This document shows, piece by piece, positions 32,036 through 40,965 of a DNA stretch of 64,000 nucleotides (the first letter of the stretch is position 1; every line of letters begins with the position of its first letter). Made by a program: the position numbers and the translations under genes. This stretch comes from CAIKMD01 sp035552195 (GTDB lineage Bacteria; Pseudomonadota; Alphaproteobacteria; ATCC43930; CGMCC-115725). The DNA lies in contig DASZLU010000042.1 of NCBI GenBank assembly GCA_035552195.1, forward strand, positions 1 through 64,000, in the 5' to 3' direction. The notes below the pieces were generated by a model, which did no database searches, was not told the DNA's origin, and saw only the letters and a program-made list of their open reading frames with translations.

Positions 32036-34126
32036 TTACCGACGGCGCTTCGCGCGCGGCACTAAGCGTTTGCTCTGTTGCGGCAAATCGTCCGAAACAA
32101 GGTTAAAGCGCAGACTGCCGGTGACAATATTCGCTTCTGCGAGCTGAACGGTGACAGCTTCGCCCAAGCTGAAGCTTCGCCCAAATCGGCGTCCGACCAA
32201 GCGGTGCAGCTTCTCGTCGTGATCGTAGTAATCCGACGGCAGCGAGCGGATTGGGATCAAGCCGTCGGCACCGGTCTCGTTCAACGTGACGAACAGCCCA
32301 GCTCGCGTCACGCCATTAATGCGAGCGGAAAACTCCGCGCCGACGCGGTCGGAAAGATAGGCCGAGATATAGCGGTCGCTCGCGTTGCGCTCGGCAGCAG
32401 CGGCGCGACGCTCGGTCATCGAGACATGTTCGCCGACGGAGAAGAGATCTTTCTCCGAGACGCTTGCTCCCGCCTCGCCGAGTTTGAGCCCATCGATCAG
32501 CGCGCGGTGCACGGCGAGGTCGGCGTAGCGTCGGATCGGCGAAGTGAAATGCGCGTAATGGCGCAGCGCCAGGCCGAAATGTCCGATGTTCGTCGGGCTG
32601 TAGATAGCTTGGGCTTGCGAGCGCAGAATGAGTTGCGGCACCAGCGTCGCGTAAGGCGTAGCCGCGATCTTGTGCAGGATGTCGTTGAAGTGCCGCGGCC
32701 GGATCACCTGGCCTTTGGCGAGCTTTACGCCGGGAATACCGATCTCGGCGAGGAATTCGCTGAGCGCGGCGATCTTCGCCGGATCGGGCGCGTCGTGTAC
32801 ACGATAGAGACAGGGCTTGTGCAAGCGATCCAGCGTTTCGGCCGCGGCGATATTCGCGGCGACCATGAATTCTTCGATGAGGCGATGGCTGTCGAGCCGC
32901 TCGCGCGGCTCGATGCGCATGACTTTGCCGCTGTCGTCGAGCTGGATGCGGCGCTCGGGTAGATCGAGATCGAGTGCGCCGCGTTGCCGCCACGCGCGAT
33001 TGAGCGCGGCATAGGCCCCATAGAGCGGGCGCAGCACGGGCTCGACCAAAGGCGCTGTGTGATCGCTGGGTTTCGCATCGATCGCCCGTTGGACTTCTTC
33101 GTACGTGAGGCGCGCCGCCGAACGCATCAGCCCGCGCACGAAGCGGTGACGATGAAGATGACCGTTATCATCGAACCAGAGATGCACCGCCATGCAGGCG
33201 CGATCGACGTTCGGCTTCAGCGAACACAGCTCGTTCGAGAGCGCTTCCGGCAGCATCGGCACGACGCGATCGGGGAAGTAAACCGAATTGCCGCGCTTCT
33301 CGGCTTCGCGGTCGAGCGCATCGTTCGGGCGAACGTAAAAGGCGACATCGGCGATGGCGACGATGGCGTGCCAACCGTCTTTGGTCTCGGGATCGCGCTC
33401 GGCGAAAACGGCGTCGTCGAAATCGCGCGCATCGGCGCCGTCGATGGTGACGAGTGGGATCATGCGCAGATCGTCGCGCTCGCCCAGCGTGACGGGCTTG
33501 GCGGCTTCGGCGAGGCTCACCGCTTCGAGCGGGAAGTCGGTTGGAATGTCGTAGCTGTGGATCGCGATCAGACTGAAGGCGCGCGGATTGCTGCTGTCCC
33601 CGACGCGCTCGATCACGCGCGCCTCGGATGTGCCGAAACGGCTGCTCGGTTTCAGCGTGGCGAGCACGATCTCGCCGTCGCGTGCGTCCTTGCTGTCGTC
33701 GCGGGCGACGCGGAATTCGCGCCGCTCTTTGCGGTTGGTCGGCTCGATGCGGCCGCCGTTGCCGGTCAGGCGGTAGACGCCGACAATGCGATCGGGGCTC
33801 GTGTCGAGCGCGCGGATGATGCGCGCTTCCCAGCCGGCTTCGCCGCGATTGAAGCGGACGAGGGCGCGATCGCCGACACCGAGCGCTGGTGCGCCCGGCT
33901 CGGGAACGATGGTCACTTTTTCTTTATAGGGATGATTGCCGACGACAGGTCGGCCATGAAGCTCGCCATCGATATCGATCGTCTCGATCTCGATGACGCC
34001 GATCTCGGGTAGGCCGCGCGGGCCGTCGCGGCGGCGCTCACCCTTCCGGGGGTGAGGCCGTTCAGCCCGCTGCTTGCTTCTTTTTGGCGGCTTTGCCTTT
34101 GGGTTTCGGGGCGGTTTTCTTGCCAT
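32036..34126 (-). CDS. rnr: Ribonuclease R, N-terminally short
   Basis: A processive 3'-5' exoribonuclease that degrades structured RNA. 696 residues. Two OB-type cold-shock domains precede the RNB core (TIDGADARDFDDAVF with the catalytic Asp set, and FTSPIRRYADL), and a C-terminal S1 domain (RINGVTRAGLFVTLNETGA) with a basic tail follows. RNase R is usually about 750-800 residues with an N-terminal winged-helix domain; here a short basic segment (KPPRNPKAKPPKRSKQRAE) stands in its place. The ATG at 34126 lies inside topA, so the two genes overlap by 65 bases in different frames; no later ATG keeps the basic segment. Confidence 0.93.
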   Translation of the reverse strand: MARKPPRNPKAKPPKRSKQRAERPHPRKGERRRDGPRGLPEIGVIEIETIDIDGELHGRPVVGNHPYKEKVTIVPEPGAPALGVGDRALVRFNRGEAGWEARIIRALDTSPDRIVGVYRLTGNGGRIEPTNRKERREFRVARDDSKDARDGEIVLATLKPSSRFGTSEARVIERVGDSSNPRAFSLIAIHSYDIPTDFPLEAVSLAEAAKPVTLGERDDLRMIPLVTIDGADARDFDDAVFAERDPETKDGWHAIVAIADVAFYVRPNDALDREAEKRGNSVYFPDRVVPMLPEALSNELCSLKPNVDRACMAVHLWFDDNGHLHRHRFVRGLMRSAARLTYEEVQRAIDAKPSDHTAPLVEPVLRPLYGAYAALNRAWRQRGALDLDLPERRIQLDDSGKVMRIEPRERLDSHRLIEEFMVAANIAAAETLDRLHKPCLYRVHDAPDPAKIAALSEFLAEIGIPGVKLAKGQVIRPRHFNDILHKIAATPYATLVPQLILRSQAQAIYSPTNIGHFGLALRHYAHFTSPIRRYADLAVHRALIDGLKLGEAGASVSEKDLFSVGEHVSMTERRAAAAERNASDRYISAYLSDRVGAEFSARINGVTRAGLFVTLNETGADGLIPIRSLPSDYYDHDEKLHRLVGRRFGRSFSLGEAVTVQLAEANIVTGSLRFNLVSDDLPQQSKRLVPRAKRRR

Positions 34127-36764
34127 TCGTTGTCTTTGGTGCGACCGCGTCTTTCGCGGCGGCTTTCTGTTTCGGGGCTTTGGCGTCGGCCGGCGTCGCG
34201 TCGTCTTGCGCTTTTTTTGCTTTCTTGAGCGCTTTCGCTTTCGGCGCGGCGGCCTTCTTCTTGCCCTTGGGTTGCGGACGGGCTGCGAGGAGGGCGATGG
34301 CTTGCTCGACCGTCAATTCTTCGGGTTGGACATCGCGGATCGTCGCGTTGACGCCGCCATGCGCGACATAGGGACCGTAGCGGCCGCTGAAGATATTGAT
34401 CGGCTCGCCATCGCTCGGATGCAGGCCCAGGGATTTGATCGGCGTCGGCATGCCGCGGCGTTGCTGCTTCGGCTCGGCGAGCAGGCTGACCGCGCGGTTG
34501 AGGCCGATCGTCAGGATGTCGTCGTCCTTCGGCAGCGAGCGGAATTCCTTGCCGTGTTTCAGGTAGGGACCGAACCGGCCGATGGCGGCAGTGATGATCT
34601 CACCGCCTTCGGGATGCGGGCCGAGCTCGCGCGGCAAGGCGAGCAAGCGCAGCGCTTTGTCGAGATCGACATCGCCGACCGGGATGGTTTTGGGGATCGA
34701 GGCGCGCTTCGGCTTCTCGTCGGGATTGCCTTCGCCGCGCTGAACGTAGAAGCCGTAGGGCCCCTTCTTCAGCGTGATCGGCACTTTGGTTTCCGGATCG
34801 ACGCCGAGCTCGCGCGGGCTCGAGCTTTCCGCACCATCGCCGTCGATGCCCAGCGGCCGGGTGAATTTGCACTCCGGATAATTCGAGCAGCCGATGAAGG
34901 CGCCGAAACGTCCGAGCTTCAGGCCCAACCGGCCCGCGCCGCACACCGGGCACACCCGCGGGTCCTTGCCACCTTCGACGGGGGCGGGGAAGAAATGCTC
35001 GCCGAGCGTCTCGTCGAGCGAGTTGATGACATCGCTGATCTTGAGATCTTTGGTGCCGCCGATCGCGGTCGAGAAATCGCGCCAGAAATCTTCCAGCACC
35101 TTCTTCCACGCGATACGGCCGCCCGATATGTCGTCGAGCTGGTTCTCGAGATCGGCGGTGAAATCATATTGGACGTAACGCTCGAAGAACTGCGCCAGGA
35201 AAGCCGTGACGAGACGGCCGCGGTCCTCGGGGATGAAACGCTTCTTGTCGATCCGCACGTAGTTGCGGTCCTGCAGCACCTGGATGATCGAGGCGTAGGT
35301 CGACGGCCGGCCGATGCCGAGCTCTTCGAGTTTCTTGACGAGGCTCGCTTCGCTATAGCGCGGCGGCGGCTGGGTGAAATGCTGCTCTGGCTTGATCTCG
35401 CCGCGATCGAGCGCGTCGCGCTCCTTGAGCGGCGGCAGGCGCCGGTTCTCTTCGTCTTCCTCGGCGTCGTCGACATCCTCGCTGTAGAGGGTGAGATAAC
35501 CATTGAAAGCGATGGTCGAGCCCGTGGCGCGCAGCATGACGTCGCCGGCGGGCGAGGTGATGTCGACGCCGACCTGATCGATCAGCGCGGTTGCCATCTG
35601 GCTCGCGACCGCGCGCTTCCAGATCAGCTCGTAGAGCCGGCGCTGCTCGTCATCGAGATGGCGCACCACGTCTTTCGCCTGGCGATGCATGTCGGTCGGG
35701 CGGATCGCCTCATGAGCTTCCTGCGCGTTCTTCGCCTGTGTGCGGTAGATGCGCGGCTCGTCGGGGCGATAGTCGCGACCGTATTCCTGCTCGATCATGC
35801 TGCGCACGGAAGCGATCGCTTCATTCGAGAGCGCCACACCGTCGGTTCGCATATAGGTGATGAGACCGACCGTATCGCCGTCGATATCGACGCCTTCATA
35901 GAGGCGCTGCGCGATGCGCATCGTGCGCGACGCGGTCATGCCGAGCTTGCGCGACGCTTCCTGCTGCAGGGTCGAGGTCGTGAAGGGCGGCGGCGGATTG
36001 CGCCGCACCTGCTTGCGCTCGATCTCGCGAACCGCGAAGCCGGTTTGGCGCGCGATCTTTTCGGCGGCCTCGCGCGCCGTTTTCTCGTCGCCAAGATCGA
36101 AACGATCGAGCCGTTTGCCGTCGAGATGGGTCAGGCGCGCGGTGAAGCGCTCGCCCGACGGCGTCGCGAAGTCGACTTCGATCGACCAATATTCGCGCGG
36201 CTTGAAGATCTCGATCTCGGCCTCGCGCTCGCAGATGAGACGCAGCGCGACCGATTGCACGCGGCCGGCCGAGCGGCTGCCCGGCAGCTTGCGCCAGAGC
36301 ACCGGCGAGAGCGTGAAGCCGACGAGATAATCGAGGGCACGGCGCGCGAGATATGCGTCGACGAGTTCGTTGTCGAGTTCGCGCGGATGCTTGAACGCTT
36401 CTTGCACCGCGCTCTTGGTGACTTCGTTGAAGACGACGCGCTTGACGTCGACGCCTTTCAGTGCGTGACGCTGTTTCAAAATCTCCTGGACGTGCCACGA
36501 GATCGCTTCGCCTTCGCGATCCGGGTCGGTGGCGAGATAGAGATGTTCGGCGCCTTTGACGGCTTTAATGATGTCCTGGAGGCGCTTGTTGGCTTTGCCG
36601 TCGACTTCCCAGGAAATGGCGAAGTCGTCGTCAGGCTTTACCGAACCTTCCTTCGGCGGCAAATCGCGCACATGGCCGTACGAGGCCAGAACGGTGTAGC
36701 CCTTGCCCAAATATTTGTTGATGGTTTTCGCCTTAGCCGGCGACTCAACGACGACGACGTCCAT
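34062..36764 (-). CDS. topA: DNA topoisomerase I
   Basis: Relaxes negative supercoils by single-strand passage. 900 residues. TOPRIM domain at the start (VVVVESPAKAKTINKYLG, then LATDPDREGEAISWH with the DxDxE acids), active-site Tyr in VGLITYMRTDG near residue 306, and one four-Cys zinc motif (CPVCGAGRLG...CSNYPEC). Several C-terminal repeat domains (GPYGFYVQRG, FGPYLKHGKEFRSL, YGPYVAHGGVNA) and a long Lys/Ala-rich tail typical of Alphaproteobacteria follow. It is 65 bases downstream of dprA. The 3' end overlaps rnr. An 899-codon antisense frame covers it entirely but is a GC-bias shadow. Confidence 0.97.
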   Translation of the reverse strand: MDVVVVESPAKAKTINKYLGKGYTVLASYGHVRDLPPKEGSVKPDDDFAISWEVDGKANKRLQDIIKAVKGAEHLYLATDPDREGEAISWHVQEILKQRHALKGVDVKRVVFNEVTKSAVQEAFKHPRELDNELVDAYLARRALDYLVGFTLSPVLWRKLPGSRSAGRVQSVALRLICEREAEIEIFKPREYWSIEVDFATPSGERFTARLTHLDGKRLDRFDLGDEKTAREAAEKIARQTGFAVREIERKQVRRNPPPPFTTSTLQQEASRKLGMTASRTMRIAQRLYEGVDIDGDTVGLITYMRTDGVALSNEAIASVRSMIEQEYGRDYRPDEPRIYRTQAKNAQEAHEAIRPTDMHRQAKDVVRHLDDEQRRLYELIWKRAVASQMATALIDQVGVDITSPAGDVMLRATGSTIAFNGYLTLYSEDVDDAEEDEENRRLPPLKERDALDRGEIKPEQHFTQPPPRYSEASLVKKLEELGIGRPSTYASIIQVLQDRNYVRIDKKRFIPEDRGRLVTAFLAQFFERYVQYDFTADLENQLDDISGGRIAWKKVLEDFWRDFSTAIGGTKDLKISDVINSLDETLGEHFFPAPVEGGKDPRVCPVCGAGRLGLKLGRFGAFIGCSNYPECKFTRPLGIDGDGAESSSPRELGVDPETKVPITLKKGPYGFYVQRGEGNPDEKPKRASIPKTIPVGDVDLDKALRLLALPRELGPHPEGGEIITAAIGRFGPYLKHGKEFRSLPKDDDILTIGLNRAVSLLAEPKQQRRGMPTPIKSLGLHPSDGEPINIFSGRYGPYVAHGGVNATIRDVQPEELTVEQAIALLAARPQPKGKKKAAAPKAKALKKAKKAQDDATPADAKAPKQKAAAKDAVAPKTTNGKKTAPKPKGKAAKKKQAAG

Positions 36765-36829
36765 TCTCGCTAACTTTCTGAGGAATATTCTCGCCCGATC
36801 GATTCCGGATCAGATGGCCATTCATTGGC

Positions 36830-38008
36830 TTAAAGCAAGGATACCTGGTTTCCTGGATGTCGTCCGATGCGTCCCGCCAACTCTAGTTCAAGGAGAATTG
36901 TCACCACCAGCGCAGGCGACAAATGGCATTGCCGCACCAATTCGTCAACCGCTACCGGCGTGGGCGAGAGCAATTCGACGAGTCGCGCGCGGCTTTGGGC
37001 CAATTCGCTGTCGCCGGGAACGACGCTTTCCGAAGGCGTATAAGCCTCGCGTTTACGTTCGCTTAACGTTACGCCGAGCCGTGGCTGCAACTCGCGCATG
37101 ATATCCTCGATCGTCTCGCAGAGGATCGCGCCGTTGCGGATCAGGTCGTTCGCGCCGCGGCAGCGTGGATCGAGCGGCGAGCCCGGCACCGCGAAGACGT
37201 CGCGGCCCTGTTCGAGCGCGAAACGCGCGGTGATGAGCGAGCCCGAGCGCAGCGCCGCTTCGACGACGAGCACGCCGAGCGAGCAGCCCGAGATGATGCG
37301 ATTGCGGCGCGGGAAGTGGCGCGCTTGCGGCTCGGTGCCGACGGGCATTTCGGCGACGAGAACGCCGCGTTCGGCAATCTGCTCATGCAGCAAGCGGTTC
37401 TCTTCGGGATAGACTTGATCGATGCCGCCGGCGAGGACGGCGATCGTACCGGTCGCGAGTGAGCCTTCATGCGCGGCGGCGTCGATGCCGCGCGCGAGAC
37501 CCGATGTGACGGCGATGCCGTGCTGGCCGAGCTGCAGCGCCATGTCGCGCGCGAAGCGCCGGCCGTTCGCCGAGGCATTGCGTGCGCCGACGACCGCGAC
37601 GGCGTTGCGCGTCAGTATCGATGCATCGCCTTTGATCGAGATCAGCGGCGGCGCGTCATCGAGCGCCGCGAGCGCGATTGGATAATCGGGCTCGCCCCAG
37701 GCGACAAGCCGTCCGCCGGCGGCGTGCAGTTGCTGCAATTCGCGCTCGGCCGAAACGCGCGGAAAAAGCGAGAGCGGCTTTCCGCGGCCGCCGCGTCGAG
37801 CGACCTCGGGCAGAGCCGCGAGCGCCGCTTCGGCCGAGCCGAAACGCGCGAGCAATTGGTAAAACGTCACCGGCCCGACATTCTCGCTGCGGATGAGACG
37901 CAGCCAGTCGAGCCGTTCCGCGGGGTTCAGGGCGCGCGCAGAGGCGGACATGGGCGCGGAAGATGGACGCGACGAAGCCCCGGCGTCAACTTGCGCCGTT
38001 TCAGGCAC
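36830..38008 (-). CDS. dprA: DNA processing protein DprA
   Basis: Loads RecA on incoming single-stranded DNA in natural transformation. 392 residues. A SAM-like N-terminal segment (PAERLDWLRLIRSENVGPVTF) precedes the Rossmann DprA/Smf domain (AVAVVGARNASANGRRFARD, TSGLARGIDAAAHEG, VLAGGIDQVYP, GVLVVEAALRSGSLITA), and the C-terminal winged helix is present (VAVDELVRQCHLSPALV). The GTG at 38008 has AGGA upstream and overlaps plsY by eight bases; an ATG at 37951 is the alternative. Presence does not prove competence. Confidence 0.95.
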   Translation of the reverse strand: MPETAQVDAGASSRPSSAPMSASARALNPAERLDWLRLIRSENVGPVTFYQLLARFGSAEAALAALPEVARRGGRGKPLSLFPRVSAERELQQLHAAGGRLVAWGEPDYPIALAALDDAPPLISIKGDASILTRNAVAVVGARNASANGRRFARDMALQLGQHGIAVTSGLARGIDAAAHEGSLATGTIAVLAGGIDQVYPEENRLLHEQIAERGVLVAEMPVGTEPQARHFPRRNRIISGCSLGVLVVEAALRSGSLITARFALEQGRDVFAVPGSPLDPRCRGANDLIRNGAILCETIEDIMRELQPRLGVTLSERKREAYTPSESVVPGDSELAQSRARLVELLSPTPVAVDELVRQCHLSPALVVTILLELELAGRIGRHPGNQVSLL

Positions 38009-38618
38009 TCTTTTTCCTGAGCGCGATCTTGTCTTCCTGGCCTTGGACCAGGCGCGACAAATTCGTGTGATGGCGCCAGATCACAATCAGCGCGATGAAT
38101 AGGACGGCGAGCGGCGAAACGCCGGCGGGATGCATGATCCAGGCGTAAAGCGGCGCGACGATCGCGGCGGTCAGGGCGGCGAGCGAGGAATAGCGAAACA
38201 CCAACGCCATCGCGATCCAGGTAACGACAGCCGCCATCGCGATCGGCCAGGAATAGGCGAGGAGAACGCCGCCGGCCGTGGCGACGCCTTTGCCGCCTTT
38301 GAAGCCGAGCCAGACCGGGAAGATGTGGCCGAGCGTTGCGCCGATTGCTGCGGCGGTCGCCGTCTCCGCGCCGAAATGCCAAGCGATCAGCACCGGCACG
38401 AAGCCTTTGACCATGTCGCAGATCAACGTCACGAGCGCGAGCTTCTTGTTGCCGGTGCGCAGCACATTGGTCGCGCCGATATTGCCCGAGCCGATGGCGC
38501 GAATGTCGCCGTGCCCAGCGAAGTGCGTCAGGATCAATCCGAAGGGGATTGAGCCGCAGAGGTATGCGAACACCGCGCAAGCGATGATCGCGGTCCAATC
38601 GCCGGCGGGCATCGTCAT
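38001..38618 (-). CDS. plsY: Acyl-phosphate:glycerol-3-phosphate acyltransferase
   Basis: Transfers the acyl group from acyl-phosphate to glycerol-3-phosphate, the first step of phospholipid synthesis, in the inner membrane. 205 residues with about five membrane helices. The three cytoplasmic-loop motifs are clear: GSIPFGLI, then GSGNIGATNVLRTGNK, and LGFKGGKGVATAGG. Three bases separate it from pyrC upstream and it overlaps dprA by eight bases. Confidence 0.96.
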   Translation of the reverse strand: MTMPAGDWTAIIACAVFAYLCGSIPFGLILTHFAGHGDIRAIGSGNIGATNVLRTGNKKLALVTLICDMVKGFVPVLIAWHFGAETATAAAIGATLGHIFPVWLGFKGGKGVATAGGVLLAYSWPIAMAAVVTWIAMALVFRYSSLAALTAAIVAPLYAWIMHPAGVSPLAVLFIALIVIWRHHTNLSRLVQGQEDKIALRKKSA

Positions 38619-38621
38619 GCG

Positions 38622-39905
38622 TTACGCGGCGCTCTCGGCGCTGTGGATCACGCGACCTGCCACGACCGTACGCAATACAGCGCCTTGTACCGGGCGGCCA
38701 TCAAAAGGCGAGTTGCGGCATTTCGAATGGAAAGCGTCGACCGCGATGCGCCAAGGTTTGTCGAGATCGAAAATCACGAAATCGGCTTGGAGCCCGGGCT
38801 CGAGCTTGCCGGCGGGCAAGCGCAGGATCTCCGCCGGGCGCTGCGCCAACGCGCCGAGGACGCGCAGCAGCGGCACGCTGCCGTTGTGATGAAGCTCGAG
38901 CGCGAGCGGCAGCAGCGTTTCCAAGCCGACGATGCCGCTGGCGGCAGAAGCGAAAGGCAGGCGCTTCGATTCCTGATCCTGCGGCGCGTGATCGCTGGCG
39001 ATGGCGTCGATCGTCCCGTCGCGCAGACCTTCGACAACCGCGCGGCGATCGTCTTCCGAGCGCAGCGGCGGCGAGACTTTGGCAAAGGTGCGGTAATCGC
39101 CGACCGCCGTCTCGTTGAGCGCGAAATAGGGCGGCGCGGTATCGCAGGTGACCTTGAGGCCACGCTTCTTGGCGCGGCGGATCGCGTCGATCGCCTCGCC
39201 GGTCGAGACATGCGCGGCGTGGTAACGCGCGCCGGTGATCTCGACGAGGCGCAGATCGCGCTCGATCATCATCACTTCGGCCACCGGCGTGATGCCGGAG
39301 ATGCCGAGCCGCGTGGCGATCTCGCCCGAGTTCATCGCGCCGCTGCTGGCGAGGCTCGGCTCCTCGGGATGCTGAATGATCAGCATGTCGAAATTCGTCG
39401 CGTAGGAAAGCGCGCGCCGCATCACGACAGCGTCGGCGATGGCGCGCAGCCCGTCGGTGAAGGCGAGGGCCCCGGCGCCGGTGAGGAGGCCCATCTCGGT
39501 CAGCTCTTTGCCGCGCATGCCTTTCGTCGCTGCCGCGTAGGTGCGGATGCGGGTCAGCCCGACATCGCGCGAGCGCCGCGCGACGAATTCGACCAGCGCC
39601 AGCTCGTCGATGACGGGATCCGTGTTGGGAAGCGCAACCATCGTGGTGACGCCGCCCGCCGCGGCGGCCTTGCCGCCGGTCGCCATCGTCTCTTGATGCT
39701 CGTCGCCAGGTTCGCGCAGCTGCACGCGCATATCGACGATACCGGGCGCCAGGCAATGGCCCCCGCAATCGACGATCTCGGCGCCGTCGCGTTTGAGATT
39801 GCTGCCGACCGCGACGATCTTGCCGTCATCGGCCAGCACCTCGCCTTTGCCGTCGCGATTGCTTGCCGGATCGAGGAGGCGGGCGTTGGTGAAAAGCGTG
39901 CTCAT
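38622..39905 (-). CDS. pyrC: Dihydroorotase-like protein lacking HxH zinc ligands (probable non-catalytic PyrC')
   Basis: 427 residues of the type I dihydroorotase fold. The position that should read DxHxHxREPG is DMRVQLREPG, so both His of the HxH metal site are replaced. The later IIQHPE and AAHVSTGEA His and ASDHAP Asp remain, but the His after SDHAP is Gln. In pseudomonads a PyrC' of this kind has no activity and is needed to assemble aspartate transcarbamoylase; the same is likely here because pyrB lies 13 bases upstream in the same unit. A catalytic dihydroorotase would then be encoded elsewhere. Annotation tools will call it plain PyrC. Confidence 0.88.
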   Translation of the reverse strand: MSTLFTNARLLDPASNRDGKGEVLADDGKIVAVGSNLKRDGAEIVDCGGHCLAPGIVDMRVQLREPGDEHQETMATGGKAAAAGGVTTMVALPNTDPVIDELALVEFVARRSRDVGLTRIRTYAAATKGMRGKELTEMGLLTGAGALAFTDGLRAIADAVVMRRALSYATNFDMLIIQHPEEPSLASSGAMNSGEIATRLGISGITPVAEVMMIERDLRLVEITGARYHAAHVSTGEAIDAIRRAKKRGLKVTCDTAPPYFALNETAVGDYRTFAKVSPPLRSEDDRRAVVEGLRDGTIDAIASDHAPQDQESKRLPFASAASGIVGLETLLPLALELHHNGSVPLLRVLGALAQRPAEILRLPAGKLEPGLQADFVIFDLDKPWRIAVDAFHSKCRNSPFDGRPVQGAVLRTVVAGRVIHSAESAA

Positions 39906-39918
39906 CGTGCCCGCCTTT

Positions 39919-40884
39919 TCATCGTGTCGGCGACACGTTGCGCGGTTCCTGGCTCAGCGCCTCGAGCACCGCCATGCGCACGGCGACGCCCATTTCGACC
40001 TGTTGGCGCACGAGACTGCGATCGATATCGTCGGCCACCTCGGTATCGATCTCGACGCCGCGATTCATCGGGCCGGGATGCATGATCAGCGCATCGGGCT
40101 TGGCGAGCGCGAGCTTCTCGTAATCGAGGCCGAAGAAGTGAAAATATTCCCTGAGGCTCGGCACGAAGCTGCCCTGCATGCGCTCCAACTGCAGGCGCAG
40201 CATCATGACGATGTCGACGTCTTTGAGCCCTTCGCGCATATCGGTGAACACTTCGACGCCGAGCCGGTCGACGGCAGCGGGCAACAAGGTGCGCGGCGCC
40301 ACGACACGGACGCGCGCTCCCATCGTGTTGAGCAGTTGAATGTTGGAGCGCGCGACACGGCTATGCGCGACGTCGCCGCAGATCGCGACCAGCAAGCCTT
40401 CGAGCCGACCTTTGCGCAGGCGGATGGTCAGCGCGTCGAGCAAGGCCTGGGTCGGATGCTCGTGCATGCCGTCGCCGGCGTTGATCACCGCACAATCGAC
40501 CTTTTCTGCCAGCAACTGGACCGCGCCGGATTCGGAATGGCGCACCACCAGCACGTCAGGATGCATCGCGTTGAGCGTCATCGCCGTGTCGATGAGGGTT
40601 TCTCCTTTCCGCACCGAGCTCCACTCGACCGACATGTTGATGACGTCGCCGCCGAGGCGCTTGCCGGCGAGCTCGAACGACGTGCGCGTGCGGGTCGAGT
40701 TCTCGAAGAAAAGGTTGATGATCGTGCGGCCGCGCAGCAGCGACTGCTTCTTATCGGCTTGGCGATTTTGCTCGATATAGCTCTCGGCGCGATCGATAAG
40801 CTGCGTGATGTCGTCGGGCGAAAGTCCCTCGATCCCCAGCAGATGGCGGTGTGGGAAGGAGAACGGCGCGGACGCGTTTGTCAT
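39919..40884 (-). CDS. pyrB: Aspartate carbamoyltransferase catalytic subunit
   Basis: Joins carbamoyl phosphate and aspartate in the first committed pyrimidine step. 321 residues from ATG 40884 (13 upstream codons lack support). Carbamoyl-phosphate site NLFFENSTRTRTSFELAGKR is complete; HPDVLVVRHSESGA, DGMHEHPTQALLD and HPGPMNRGVEID are the other active-site strings. First gene of the unit pyrB-pyrC-plsY-dprA-topA-rnr-S41. No pyrI is present, in line with the PyrB/PyrC' type enzyme. Confidence 0.96.
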   Translation of the reverse strand: MTNASAPFSFPHRHLLGIEGLSPDDITQLIDRAESYIEQNRQADKKQSLLRGRTIINLFFENSTRTRTSFELAGKRLGGDVINMSVEWSSVRKGETLIDTAMTLNAMHPDVLVVRHSESGAVQLLAEKVDCAVINAGDGMHEHPTQALLDALTIRLRKGRLEGLLVAICGDVAHSRVARSNIQLLNTMGARVRVVAPRTLLPAAVDRLGVEVFTDMREGLKDVDIVMMLRLQLERMQGSFVPSLREYFHFFGLDYEKLALAKPDALIMHPGPMNRGVEIDTEVADDIDRSLVRQQVEMGVAVRMAVLEALSQEPRNVSPTR

Positions 40885-40965
40885 TAAAGTCGAAACTATA
40901 AAGAGAGCCGCTCGGCCCGGCAAGCCGAGCGGTTCGTGACGGGATCGTTGGGTTGGGGATAAGTC

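Noticed and set aside
34074..36773. 899-codon open frame on the + strand covering all of topA
   Set aside because: Antisense of a certain gene; high GC with codon bias keeps the opposite frame open. Product is His/Asp/Gly-rich without domains and has no ribosome binding site.
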